From Clavulina sp. PMI_390 (taxonomy: Eukaryota > Basidiomycota > Agaricomycetes > Cantharellales > Hydnaceae): a stretch of 64,000 bases of DNA. The stretch's first letter is position 1. Every line of letters starts with the position of its first letter. Where the stretch lies: assembly GCA_015039315.1 (NCBI GenBank), contig WIDE01000067.1, forward strand, positions 62,001 through 126,000. Direction: 5' to 3'. Shown here piece by piece: positions 1 through 11,795 of this stretch. The position numbers were made by a program, and so were the translations under genes. Below the pieces are notes generated by a model, which was not told where the DNA came from, ran no database searches, and saw nothing but the letters and a program-made list of their open reading frames with translations.

Positions 1-415
1 CACATGCTGCTCAAAGACCTTGATCTGTTCATCATCCTTGGGAGGTTTTTTTAGTGTTCAGGGAGGCATTGACAGATAAAACTCATGCTAACCCATTGAA
101 AACTCATGGTATGGAAGGGCCGCAAGAGTTGATAGCCAGTGTGTTGCTCTGTTTGGATTTGCCAGTTTCCCAGACTCGCCACTTGCGGTTGTCACGATTT
201 CAGTTCATTGCCCGTCCCTTAGACAAACATCGTATTAATATCGCAAGACAAACCCTAATTCATTCTGTCACTCAAGGATCGGCGTATCGTCTCCGATCCA
301 CATTGTGGTTCAAGCCTTGCTGGCACTCGGGTCGTCGGCCCTGCCTGCCTTTCATACCTATATTCCCCGCTATTGGAACCTCATATCATTTCATCTCTGC
401 TAGTGTCAACATTCA
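1..415. other. Intergenic; upstream region of the first gene
   Basis: No supported gene is seen. A 121-codon open frame runs through this stretch, but it resembles no family I know and ends at the start of the next gene, so I treat the stretch as promoter and 5' untranslated sequence. Confidence 0.4.
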
Positions 416-2963
416 ATGAAGGCAGATGACCGCTGGAAGCCATACATTCTGGTGATCGAACCTCCACTTGGAAAACATGCCGACCCCTCTTACCACGGAG
501 TTCCCGAAGCGAACAAAGTTGTCATCAGACCATTCAAGAAAATGGGTCCTATGTGAGTCCGGATCTTCTTCATTTTCTATCAATCCTAATCTCTACCATC
601 CTCACCACAGAGTCGATGCCCAAAGCTTCACATTCAAGACCAAATGGACAGTGTATTTCGTCACTTTTGGTTCCCCTTGTGCGGGGAACGTTTTCGACAT
701 TTTTTCTTCCGGCCAGAAAAAATTGTGGATTGGCAAACTTCCTCACCGAGTACTTAGAATGGACAACAATCGACTGGTCCAGTATGAACCTCCCTGTGCC
801 TTCAAAGCACTCTCATACCAGCTCTGCATCAACCCATCTGAAACATATGAAACATATGACGATACAGCATTCAACGACATGTCCTTCCACCAAACACCTC
901 TCAAACACTCGAAGCATCGGAACTCTCAACCTGCGCTCTCAGACGAGGCCACAATTTCTTTATGGGAGATTCTCAGACCACCAGCCAAGTCTGTCTCAGA
1001 GTCGACTGATCTGCCATCCGTGGCCGGGCAGTCTTCGTCACCGCTAAAATCCCGAATTACAGCCCAAATGCGCACCGATGATAATGGCCGTTCATCTGTC
1101 AACGAATCAGCACCATGGGTCGATCATTCAAATCCAACTCATTCAATATTTCCTCGGGAGCTGACCCTCGCTGAGCGTATCAGCGGCGTACATGGAAGCA
1201 GCTCCGGTGGTGACCTTCTCTCCCGAATCAGCGGTTCCGAAGAGCGCGTGGTGACCACCATACATTCTTCTTACCCCAGCACCCCATCTACTTCCGTTAC
1301 GACCTCCGCATCGTCGTCTCACAAGGTCCCAACCACACCGCCAGCTTCGAATATTGAATTGACTCCGATTGCTCAGGGTAAAGGGGACTACAGCTCCAAC
1401 TTATTCTTGCAGGATCTCGCGCTTGAGCTGCAAACTACTTCGGCCATATCACCAGCCGAGTTGAGCACGATCGCACCCCATCCCGTATCCCCTCCCATTG
1501 ATCTATCCCTCGATCTCACTGATACTTCATCCACTTTGAAGACTGGAATCATCAACCCTCTTCAGCCTCTGTCGTCCCGCATACACGTGGCTGACGCAAG
1601 GGACCACAAAGCTGAGGGTGATTTGCCAGAGCAGCTTGGTACATCAACTCCTGGCTCACCTAATCATCCACGCCTTTTAACTTCTTTATCAGAAGAAGTG
1701 GTAGAACCTTCAGACGCTCAATCTGAGCTATCGATCTTCGGATCACCTTCGGGCTTGGGTTCTGATCGATGGGACCCAGTGGATCCAGATCTATACGATC
1801 AAACCGCAATGTCAACCGAAGACCCATGGATTGCACCACACCTAGGTCATCGCACTGTGTGGTTCATACCAAGACCGCCCACCTCGCCATCACACACGGG
1901 TATAAGCACGAAGCCTGTCCCCAAACGTTCTGACGCTGTGGAGCGTCAAATAGGTCGTTTGAAGACTCTCCAAATGGAAATCCAATGGGCAAACGAATCT
2001 CTTGACCCCGCATCGTCGTCGTCGTCGACAACAGATAACTTCGCGCCTCGCCCAACGGCTGCCGACTTGCGACGGCTACAAAATGAACTGGAGGCGGTCT
2101 CAGCCAGCTTACATTCTCATTTAACCCCCTCCAGCCCCGCCCCTATCACATCTTCTCCGCCTGTAATGAGCACTGCCTTGGCTTCGTCGCCCAAAATTGG
2201 TCGCGAGCCCCCACGGCAACCTCGCAATTTCGTTCCGCCTGTCATCCGACGTCAGTCGTATCAACAAGACAGCCCCCAACCTGTACCGTCATCTCCAACG
2301 GTGAGCCCCGCTCTCCGTAAGGAGCGTGAGAAGGTGGGCTCTCTGGAACGGACATGCGAGGAGCTTCAGAGGGAGGTGAACGCTACAGAGGAAAGGATTC
2401 AGCGCGAGAAAATAGCGGTGGAGAAACTGAAGAGCGAACTTACTGAGCTCGAGGCATCAACTCCCCGCCCGCGATCTTTATCGAAGAATGAGAAACTCAA
2501 GTCACCTCGCACTGCCCAAGCTCTCGGAAGCTCTCTTTCCAACTCCAGGGATGGGTTTGAACGATCCGCAACGCAAAGTCCCGGTCACAAGACTGAATCT
2601 CAGAGCCCACAGCCCATGGATGTTGATACTGGTGCGGACTCATTGTCGGCCTCCATCATGGGGGAGATATCCTCCCTCCAAGCTGAACTTGCGGCTTATG
2701 ACAGTCTGCTAGCATCTGAAGTCACTACACAGGCCAAGTTCGTTCAGAAACGCGACCAGTTGCGCGAGCAAGATCGTGTGCGGGAGTCTCTTCAGACAGG
2801 GAAGCTCCCAAACATTCGCACCGCTCTCACGACGCTCGACACTATTTCTGTGGGGGTTCTGGCGAAGTTAAAAGCCTCGCGATTGTCCCAACATCGCTCG
2901 CTGGCTGTAAAGCGAGTAGGCGGAACACCTGCCGTGGCAGGTTTGAAACGAGAACGCGACTGA
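416..2963 (+). CDS. Hypothetical protein with Ser/Pro-rich middle and C-terminal coiled coil
   Basis: Two exons are supported. Exon 1 is 416-552, the intron is 553-610 (58 nt, GTGAGT...CACAG) and exon 2 is 611-2963, giving about 829 residues. Exon 1 opens at ATG 416 (MKADDRWKPY) and the splice joins it in frame to the long downstream frame; reading through the intron would give a different, less plausible N terminus. The first 110 or so residues look globular (FTFKTKWTVYFVTFGSP, then FSSGQKKLWIGKL). Residues about 120-560 are rich in Ser, Pro and Thr and probably disordered. Heptad-like stretches follow near the C terminus (genomic about 2320-2460 and 2660-2780). I do not recognise the family and assign no function. 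A putative polyadenylation motif (aataaa, 3268-3273) lies downstream. It converges on the Nup37 gene. Confidence 0.8.
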
Positions 2964-3377
2964 CTGTTGGAGAGCGAGATAACTGCAGTGACTTCATTCG
3001 TTCAGGCTGTTGACGCTCTCATCGGCGTGGCCACTTTCGTTGGCTCGCGCTGGCACTATTGCCATAGATATCCATATCTTGCCTTCTACTAGCCTTGCGA
3101 GGAGCTTTCCATCCATTGTTTCGTATTTGTGTTTGTCCTCCTGTCACGATTTATACCACGCATTTTTCACGAACCTTATCTTGACATGCTCTTAACCTCA
3201 GAGACTCCCCTTGTATATGATGTGCTTTTGTACTTTTGTCCATACATCACTATCTTGTTCTTAACGTAATAAATCAACTATGGCCAAGAAGATCAACATG
3301 ATAGATGTGGGAGATAAGCATGTCCGTGATCGGACTGTTGGTCGTTCATCGTGTGTTTTGATGGCGGTCGAGGGACA
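2964..3377. other. Convergent intergenic region (two 3' ends)
   Basis: This is 3' flank between the plus-strand gene ending at 2963 and the minus-strand Nup37 gene ending at 3378. The only signal I see is aataaa at 3268-3273 on the plus strand. Confidence 0.5.
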
Positions 3378-4881
3378 TTATAGCGTGCCTGTAGCCATGA
3401 AGACCACCGTGCGACCGATGGCCACCGCCATCCATGCGGGGCTATCGTAACTGTCCTGGCTCGGTGTCCCAATCCAATCGAAGTCCCGAATGCGGTTGGG
3501 TCGGTTCCCCAAGTTCAGAACTCTTGGTGCTAAAAGAGGTGGTGATAAAAACCAACCAGGTCAGCCATGACACAGTCGTAGCACATAAACCGAGGGATTC
3601 ACATTTAGGGAAATTGATGTCAAACACCTTGATCACTGCTCCCGCTGAGGCAACATTTGTAGAGACGGCAAAGAGTCTCGAATTTGTGGGACACCACCTA
3701 GTTTAGATTAGAGTTCTTAGCATAATCAGACCTCATTACCTCGAGCATTGTCGAATCTCGGTCGCACCTGAAACGGTGCCCGCCTTCGGGGAACGCCTCT
3801 CCAGATTCAAGAGGCTTGCCACCATTCATCGAGCGCTGATCCCATACATGCCACTGCCCACCATATGTCGCACCAAAGACATTAGGGTCACTCGGCTTCC
3901 AGCTGGCTCCACCTCCCCAAGGGCTACTCATCCCCTGTGCTGTCCTACCAAGGTATCCAGGATCGACGAATTCAGCAACACGGTGTCCTCGCCAGATATG
4001 AGGGATTTCTTCTAGGGAGTTGTTTCCATCACCTATTATGTCCTCGTCTAGTTCCATCCAGTTAAGGACGGAAAGGGTCCCGTTCGCATCGGATACGAGG
4101 ATGTTGCGCGCGTTGGACGGGTGGGAGCAGACGGTATTGAGGGGGTGGGTAAGGGGGATGGGGTATGCAACAGGTGGGGGAGTTTCGCGAGGGGATGATC
4201 TGGATTCCTCAAGTTGGCCGCCCATTGGCGTAGCAGATATTCTAATTGAGCCATCAGCCCTCTCAAGGTCTTCGTCTGGTGACGGATAGAGATCCCAAAG
4301 GATGCAAGTGCGATCGTCTAAGAAGAGAATTGTGAGCTCTCCAGTGACGCATGAACTTCACCAAGGGTTTATTGTAGATACATACCTCCAACACTGGCAA
4401 CATACTTCCCCTGCTCCTGCCCAGCAATGCAGAAGCACACATCATTGATAGGGCCCCGGTGGCCCGATGCAAGGTTGCCAAACATGGACACTAGTGGCTC
4501 CTCTTGCTCAGGTGAGACTTGCACCAGCCGCATTTTTTGATCTGAACACGCGACTACAAGCTCAATAAACCATTCTTCGGAGAATAGTGGTGAACGAGTG
4601 CGAGGGGACCATGCAATAGCTGTAACTCGAGCACCGAGGTGAATTGAGCTCAAGAGGATATATGTGGGTTCTGATGAGCCAACATCCTAATAGATTTTAC
4701 TACATCAGTCTTCATATATAATCTTTTGGGAAGTTCTATCTGATGTAGTACGCGCCTGGCGAAGAATTTCTAGGAACAAATCGCCGCCAACGGCAAGCAG
4801 ATCTGCTCCAGCATCGGCGGGGCACGTCTTAAGACAATAAACCTCGGATGGATGATTGTGAGGCTTCCCGAAGCGTGACAT
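3378..4881 (-). CDS. NUP37: Nucleoporin Nup37, WD40 repeat protein of the Nup107-160/Nup84 complex
   Basis: Five exons on the minus strand (4881-4756, 4686-4386, 4317-3768, 3697-3603, 3529-3378) join in frame to about 407 residues. The order of landmarks follows animal Nup37: an N-terminal strand ending LLAVGGDLFLEIL, then HLGARVTAIAWSP, a GHRGPINDVCF blade, GDDRTCILWDL, HPSNARNILVSDANGTLSVLNW, a divergent HVWD blade, HRFRWCPTNSRLFAV, and a final DFDWIG...WMAVAIGRTVVFMA strand. Nup37 is a beta-propeller of the Y-shaped scaffold complex of the nuclear pore and binds Nup160. Introns 2-4 are canonical GT-AG of 68-73 nt. Intron 1 (4687-4755) preserves frame only if the donor is GC (CAG|GCGCGT), or else the start lies in an upstream exon I did not resolve. 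The start at 4881 is therefore the least certain part. The family match is by eye. Confidence 0.82.
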
Positions 4882-5130
4882 GATCTCAGTTCAAGAAAGG
4901 ACCCCGAGTTATTGGGAATGAGACCACACAGATGCTGAAGGTGTTGGGTTGGCGGCGGAAACGCGTGCTTCGGCATAAACACGGACCAACAGAGCGTGAA
5001 GAGGGTGTGGGCGTTACATCCCCAGTAATAGAGAGGAAATATACAAGAATAATAGAGAGAGGGGTATTATACGAATAGGAAGCAAAACGAAGTGATAACA
5101 AAAGGAAACAAGAATCACAAGAAGGAAAGA

Positions 5131-8100
5131 TTATCGTCCACCACCTCCCATGCTTTCACGCTTTCCAGAGGCTTCCGCAACGTCGTGGATTTGTTGTGCT
5201 CGTTTGTTGGTAAGATCGATCTGCTTTTGCAAGGATCTGCAGTAATCAACGTTGTCAGGGGATTTGTTCAGCTGATTTTTTACGGGTTTCACTCACTTGA
5301 TCGTTGCTTCCAACTCGTTCACGCGCTCCTTGGCTCCCTGCCTCTCGCGCTTGAACTTCTCATTCGCCTCCTTGAGCAGGCGCTCATATTCCTTGATACG
5401 AGCCTCCCACTTGATCTCGGCCGACCCGTTCCTATCGTTTTGCGCGGCAAGACGCTCCTCCAAGCTGGCAAGCTGGTTCTGGGCAACATTAGCACGTCGC
5501 TCGGCCTGGTTTGCTCGCGCAGTAAGAGCACGGATTTCGGCGGGCGCGTCGGCGGCGGCTGGTGCACGCCTGAGAAGGGTGAGTTGGGACGACAGCTCAC
5601 TATTGGCGCTCTGTGAAAGGGACTAGTCAATAACAAAGCGTACTGCATGCTTCAATAAGCGATCAGCAGCGTACCTTGGCTTGCTCAAGCTCGCCTTCCT
5701 TCAGATTGTATTTCCGTCGCCAAGTGTTCCTCATCTCAGTGAGATTCTTCACACTGCTCTCGAAACGATCGATTTGCTTCCACCGGTTATCCAGCTGCTT
5801 CTTCAAATCACTAATGACATATAGCTTGGATGAGCCAGACGGAAAGGACAGCTGTGAAGTCATTACTCACGTGAGCTTGTCAACGAAACGAGTTTCGGCG
5901 TCCTTGACTCGTTTCTCAAAGTCTGACTGGATCTGGCTGACAGCTTTCAGCCTTGAAATCAGGTTGTCGTGGAAGACAGCAAAGTTGGTGAATGGCTTTG
6001 TCTCAAGAGCAGAGCCTTTCTTCTAACGAGTGGGGAAGGAGAAAGACGAATGAGGTTAACCTCAAATTTCGTAGGTCTCTAAATGTATGGGTACTCACCG
6101 GTGTCTTGTCAACTCCAAGAATCTTATCAAGATATTGATAGATCGTGAGAAGGAGCGTGTTTCGCTCAGAGAGTTGGTCGCGATATTGGCTCTCGCTCGC
6201 CAACATGGATCGTTGATCCTTGTTGAGCTTCTGCTCCAGCTCGGCAACGCGAGCCTTCGCAGCCTGGAGATCTGACTCTGCTTGCTTGGCAGCCTACAAT
6301 GATATGATCCGTCAGCCTGAATCAGATAACTCAACCATGGAGGCAGCACGTACTGCCTGAGCCGCTGTCAACTTCTCAGTAAGGTTCACGCGAATCTGAC
6401 TCTGACCAGAGAGTTGAGTGGTAAGATCTCTGTTCTCATCATGCTACAAAGAACGGATCAACAAACGCAACAGCCGCACTGATCCAGTTACTTACGAGTT
6501 TGTCCAGAGCGGCCTCCTTCTCTCGTCGAAGCTTCTCCTTCTCCTTGAGGTCATCCCTTGCTCGATGCAGGTCATCCTCACATCTGCTGAGATCTCTCCG
6601 GAGACGGTCGACTTCGAGTTCTAGAGAGAACTTGTCAGTGGTGGCGGATTCACCAATCTTGCGCTTCTCCGAATCCAAAGCATGCAGAGCAGACTCCACA
6701 GCCTGGATATCAGTTTCACGTTGCTCAAGACGAGAGCGCGTTGAAGAGAGCAAGGACTGCAACTCTTCGAGAGACTATTCCGAGGGAGGCCACGTAGAGG
6801 TGAACAGGAAGAAGAACATAAGAGTAGGAGTGATTGTACGCACTCTGGTTTTATCCTCGATTTCTCGGTTCAGACTTCGCTCAGTCTCACCAAGATCCCT
6901 GCGCAGAGCCTTCATCTCGTCCTCTGCCTCTAAAAGCTGGTCTCCCAGCGCGCGCATCTCCTTCTCAGCCTTCACCCGCGCAGCGTGTTCGCTATCTCGT
7001 GCTTCAACGGCATCACGGGCTCGTCGCTTGAGATCGTCCTCTCGGTCAAGAAGATTCTTGTACTTGACTTCCAAGTCGTTCAGGGCGTCTTGCGTAGCAA
7101 GTAGTTCCCGTTTAGTGTCGGAGAGTTTCTGGATGAAGAATCAGCGAAGTGTTGTGAAAGAGAGAGATCGTGCGGTAGTGGGCACCGATGAGTTCAACGG
7201 GACGTACTGTCTTTAGAACGCTACTCATTTCCGACTCCATCTGGCTCTGGTTTAGTATACTTCTGGTCTCGGCATCGTGGTCCCTTGCCATCCTCTCTGC
7301 CTCCTGTCTCAACCTATCCAGATCCTCCTCGAGGGTAAAATTATCCTGACCCAACCGTTCAACCTCTTTGTTGCTGAACGCAAGCTCATTTTCCAATTGA
7401 TCGACATCCTGGGTCTTGGCATCGAGCTCACGAATAATCTCCTCTTGCTCTTCGACCAGTCGTTGGTTCTCGCTTTGATTTTGGGCCCGGAGTTCCTCGT
7501 TCTCGGCTTGGGAGTTTGCTAGCGCCTCAGAGAGCTCATCGATCTCATTTTGGGCAACAGCCAACTCCTCGGTGCGCATCATATTGGTCTGGTGAGAAAA
7601 GGCAAGGTGGATGCGAATAAGATATGAATGGATACTGTATCAAGCATTCAGGTAGGTTAGCAACGTACTTTGTCTACACGCTCGCAACGCTCCGAAAGCT
7701 CCGCAAGCTCAGACTCCAGAGCCTCGATATGTTCTTCGTAGCGATCAATGTCTGTTTGGTTCTTGATTTCCTGAGCAGCAAGACGATCGCGAAGATTGTT
7801 GTTTGCCTATCATATATGATTAAAAGTCAGCCGAAGAATTACATCCCATTGATCATAGATCAAGTAGCTTACGTCCTCAAGGGCTTCTCGACCCTCGCGC
7901 TCATCCAACATTTCTGCCCGACTCTCGCTCCGTTCCACGTGCGCGCGCTCGTTCGCCAGCTCGAGTCGTTCCACAACCAGCTCAAGCCTTCTGCGCTCGT
8001 CCCTTTCCTGATCCAACTCTTCCTCCCGTGCATCGAGAGCAGCGATGGCAGAATCTGCCTCGCGCCTCCAGTGCTCGCCGTCCTGCTCGAGTTGATCAAT

Positions 8101-9086
8101 GCGTTCCTCGAGTTCTTGGATGCGACTACTCGCAACGCTGGACGCCCGACTAGAGCGCATATCGAGCTTCGTTTGTAGTGAGACCATCTCCTCGTTCGTC
8201 TCCTTTAGCATCCGCTCCAGCTCGTCCTTCTCTTCTCGCAAGGCAGCATTCGCGTCGAGAAGATGAGTTCGTGAACCTTCGCGGGTGTCGCGAAGTAGTT
8301 CGTTCTCTTCATGCGCTTGTGCGAGATCATCCTCGAGGCCGGCGATCTGCTGTTGGAAGGCACTAGTGACCTTTTCATGCTCGCGCATCGCCTTCTTCAT
8401 CTTCTTGAGCTCCATTTCTTGGGTCTGGGTCATGACTTTCAGCTCGACATTCTGTTTGATCATGATTTCCTGGTCTCCAGTTTGGTGGTTCTGAAGGCGC
8501 TCTTCAAGGAAATGGACGTGCATTTTGAGGGCAAACAGCTGTTTCTCTCGCTCTTCAGCGGCCTAGATATGAGGGTACAATACAACATTGTATCAGACGG
8601 TCTATTCCCCATGACTAGGCGTGGCAGGATACGGGAACGCTGGAAGCAACATATGGTGCATACCTGCTCATGTTCTCGAAGGGTCATCGTAGCTCCCGAC
8701 CGTTTACTCTTCTCCCTCCCAGGCGCAATAGGTGTGTTTTCCCCTTCTCCAGTGGCCTTCCTTGTTGGCCTCTTGGGCGTTGCGGCAATTCCAGGGACGA
8801 CATATGTTGAATCATCCTCAGAGAGGTAGCGCGTGTTCAGGCGTGACGGTGGTCCAACAGACACATCGCCCGAAGCGGTTCGACCATTTAACCCTATTCT
8901 CGAGTGGTGAGAAAAGGAGTTGGTTTGTGATGGGGTGGAGAGCGGATTTGATGATGAAGCGGTAGAAATGTTGTGGCTTGTAAGGTCGTCATTCAAATGA
9001 GAGAGCATCGACGAGTCGTTGAATGATAGCGATGTTGGGTCATCCGATAGACTCGTGTCAGGAAGATTCGCCGGCATTCGCGCCAT
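5131..9086 (-). CDS. Coiled-coil protein with centrosomin CM1 motif (Mto1/ApsB/Pcp1-type gamma-tubulin adaptor)
   Basis: Twelve exons on the minus strand (9086-8664, 8562-7873, 7806-7669, 7588-7208, 7128-6844, 6774-6496, 6443-6354, 6293-6099, 6022-5871, 5810-5675, 5610-5297, 5236-5131) keep frame throughout and give about 1062 residues. The N terminus (about 1-130) is Ser/Thr-rich and contains TPKRPTRKA. At about 135-165 is TLREHEQ...LFALKMHVHFLEERL, which fits the Cnn_1N/CM1 motif that recruits and activates gamma-tubulin ring complexes. Nearly all the rest is heptad-repeat coiled coil, ending in a short GGGGR tail. Family knowledge places such proteins at spindle pole bodies or non-nuclear microtubule organising centres. 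Which of Mto1, ApsB or Pcp1 is closest cannot be told by eye. A second in-frame start lies upstream at 9179, but MARMPAN at 9086 is in better context. The gene is followed on the same strand by Nup37, 249 bp away. Confidence 0.85.
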
Positions 9087-9654
9087 CGCACCCGCCGCTG
9101 TTAATAGGGAGGTGGTGGCTTCGAAACAGATGAAAGTCCGACCCCCGCGTGGTGGGTTGTTTATTTTTATTGACTGCAAAGTTAGTGTTGTTGGTGCTTG
9201 CTTCCACCAAACGAATCGGGCAGCTCCGTGCTAGGATTGTATGCAAGTTTACAGAACGATTGAGCTCTCATTGATGTACGAGCAATTACTTGGGGCCCTC
9301 TTCCCAACTAAATCTCGTCCCTCAACGGCCATATTGGCTCGAAACAACACAGAAGAAATAATCAGAACGCTCATTCGATTACCATTTCGTATTGTTAAGG
9401 GTTGGATGGATGAGTCTTCCCGCTCAATTAACATAAAACTACTCCAAGCTATGTTCGGTCCTGTCGTTGAACACCATACAAAGTAGGCTACGCTATCTAT
9501 TGGACTGCACCAGCCTGGTTCATGACATCGACAATGCTGGGCGGCTGGCCAGAACGAGCAGTACTTGCGATCGGAGAGACGGGCATCATATATGTACGCG
9601 AACCCTCGCTATCGTCGGCAGAGGTGTCCAACCTCAGAGATTCGGGGATGAGAA
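9087..9654. other. Intergenic; promoter of the CM1 gene and 3' flank of the first F-box gene
   Basis: Short open frames on both strands show no recognisable domain. I see no repeat or RNA gene. Confidence 0.4.
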
Positions 9655-11171
9655 TCACTCCATGATATATCCCAACTCTGGCAGGGGTGGGCTGCCGACT
9701 CCCACATTAGCCAAGCTGTCAGGAAACGAGCATTTGACGGAAACCCTTTTGAGGATGTCAAGTGAATTGTCACTTATTGAGTTCAGGACAGCGCCTCTAT
9801 CCCACTGACCAGCCCAACTGACTTGCTGCATCCCTGGATCGTCTGGAGACTCTACAACCCATTCATAGATCGTGGTCCCTATTTCGACCCGAAGCTGTGG
9901 GCGGATGTGCATTGCTGTGACCAGAACATCGATGCAGAGACGTGTATCATTGGGGCTGGGTCTCGAGGCGTGGTGGTCACACAACGGCCACAAGCGCAGG
10001 TACCGGAGCTTGGAGAGGAAGGTGTGGTTTTTAGTAACGCCGTTATCGTTATTCTTGCTGGCGAGAATATGAAGGATGTCGAGGAAACCGTGACTTCCAT
10101 GAAGATGGATTCCCTGAATTGAAGGACTCGTGATGAACAGGGGAGTCAGATTGGGAAGGTTGAAGTGGTCCAGGGTAAGCGTTTGGAGAGAAAGGAATAT
10201 GGCACCTGGCCACGTGGGACATTCGACTGGCGAGAGATTATATAGGTACGGACTGTATCGAGCAAGGGTCAGATGAGAGAGCTTTGGCATGAGACCAAAG
10301 TGCCGAGTTAGAGCGCTCCATGGTTCCCCGAGTCGTAGTTCCTCCAGAAGAGGTAATTCGAAGAATACGTCTGGAGAATTGCGAAGAGCATTATTGGGAA
10401 GTCTGAGGACCCTGAGGTAACGTGCATTCCGCAGGAAAGAGTCACCCATTAACTGATCCCAGACCGCGTATGGATCGACAGAAAAGTGCTCGATACATAA
10501 TGGGTCTACCCCTTGGAATATGTCCATATCGTTTCCCTTAGTCTCAAGAGTCCGGATGCATCCTCCAAGAGAAGAGAATATAGGGAGGGGAGATTCAGGC
10601 TTAGACGTTGAAAATAGAGGTGAAGTTATTTTAATATGCCGTAGCTCTGGAGTGGATACCTCCAAGGGGAAGAAGCGATGTGGCCCTCCGTCAAAATGTA
10701 GGGTTTGGACGCGAGCCATATGTGCTCGCAGTAGGTGCTTGATTCCAGCTTCCTTCTCCTCTAAGATGCGTCGGTTAATGATACTGCTCCGCGTATCATC
10801 CAGGTGCACATATACTCCCAGTAAGCACGACTGAGAACGCTCAAAGAAACGGGCAATTTGGTGAGGTGAGGGGCCAGTTGCATCTGATAATCGAATGATC
10901 GACCACATAATCGGGGCGCCAAGAATGATATTGTACCACAAGCGGCAAGTAATCAGGATAGAGGAGAGTGTCTTGTAGAGCTGTGGAGAGCTGGGATCAG
11001 GGATGATCTCGCAAAACACTCGAATCATCAGTTCGATTGGTAGCTGGTGTATAGGACTTATTTGGGAACGCGACAACTCCGAAGCCCGAACATCTGAAGG
11101 AGCTAAGGACCAGAGGGTTCAGGGTGATTTCAATTGCAAAGTTTGGGAGCATACACACTGGTACAACGCAT
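9655..11171 (-). CDS. F-box-like protein, paralogue A of a five-copy tandem array
   Basis: Two exons: a 13-nt first exon (11171-11159, MRCT plus one base), an intron of 65 nt (11094-11158, GTGTGT...TTCAG) and exon 2 11093-9655, giving about 483 residues. An F-box-like motif sits at the N terminus (IHQLPIELMIRVFCEIIPD, then ITCRLWYNIILGAPIMW). It is followed by a leucine-rich region with irregular repeats (LRVLRLPNNALRNSP, FFELPLLEELRLGEPW, LSHLTLARY, SLQTLTLDHFNLP, IQGIHLHGSHGFLDIL, LRYLRLWP). F-box proteins normally link substrates to Skp1-cullin-1 ubiquitin ligases, with the C-terminal region choosing the substrate. The target here is unknown. The continuous frame of exon 2 has no ATG at its start, which supports the upstream mini-exon. 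It is the most diverged of the five copies in its first-exon sequence. Confidence 0.82.
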
Positions 11172-11795
11172 TCGCTCAAGGATCTTAGTGAGTTGATTAG
11201 CGCCCAGCGTCTGAAATCTGATTCAACATGATTTGACTTAGGATTACGCTCCCTCCTGCTATGTCCCTGAATAAGGTGAGCTCCTACCAATGCTGGGGGA
11301 GCGGACATCATGTGGACGCGGGCGCGCATGCTAGGGCGACGATCGGTAGTTGCACATTATTTCTTGATAGTTACGTAGAACACAACAAAGTGCTAGATGC
11401 AAAAAGAGCCGGGAAAATGCTTCAGACGAGTTTCAGACAGCCAATTGGGAAATCAGCCTGAAATATACCAGATGTGATGATAGTATTCGGGTCAAGAGTC
11501 ATAAAATGTACGCCCGACGGAAGAACACAGTTTTGAAGTTCTGGGTGTGGGGAGTCTCGACTCAAATAGCCAACAGGCTCACTGAGAACGGGTGATATTT
11601 TCAGTCGTCAGCAATATGGAAGAAAAAATTGAAGCCGGGCATGCCAAGATTGGCCTTATCTTTGAATGGGATCTGAGCACGGGGTTGTTGTTTGTATGTC
11701 TTCTGAGGTCAAAAGCCGGGACCTGGGCGGCGCTGCTATTGTGGTACGAAGGTGGAAATTACCGTCGCATTGACAACCGAGCAATAAGTCACTCA
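11172..11795. other. Spacer between F-box paralogues A and B
   Basis: It contains the promoter side of copy A and the 3' flank of copy B. The stretch about 11,635-11,830 resembles the 3' flank of copy E at about 17,800-17,995 (shared catgccaa.att.ggctt and ctgaggtca blocks), so the duplicated unit was larger than the coding region. Confidence 0.5.

Noticed and set aside
5092..8829. Several plus-strand open frames rich in Leu, Ser and Arg
   Set aside because: They are the antisense of the coiled-coil CM1 gene; Glu/Leu/Lys codons read backward give such sequences.
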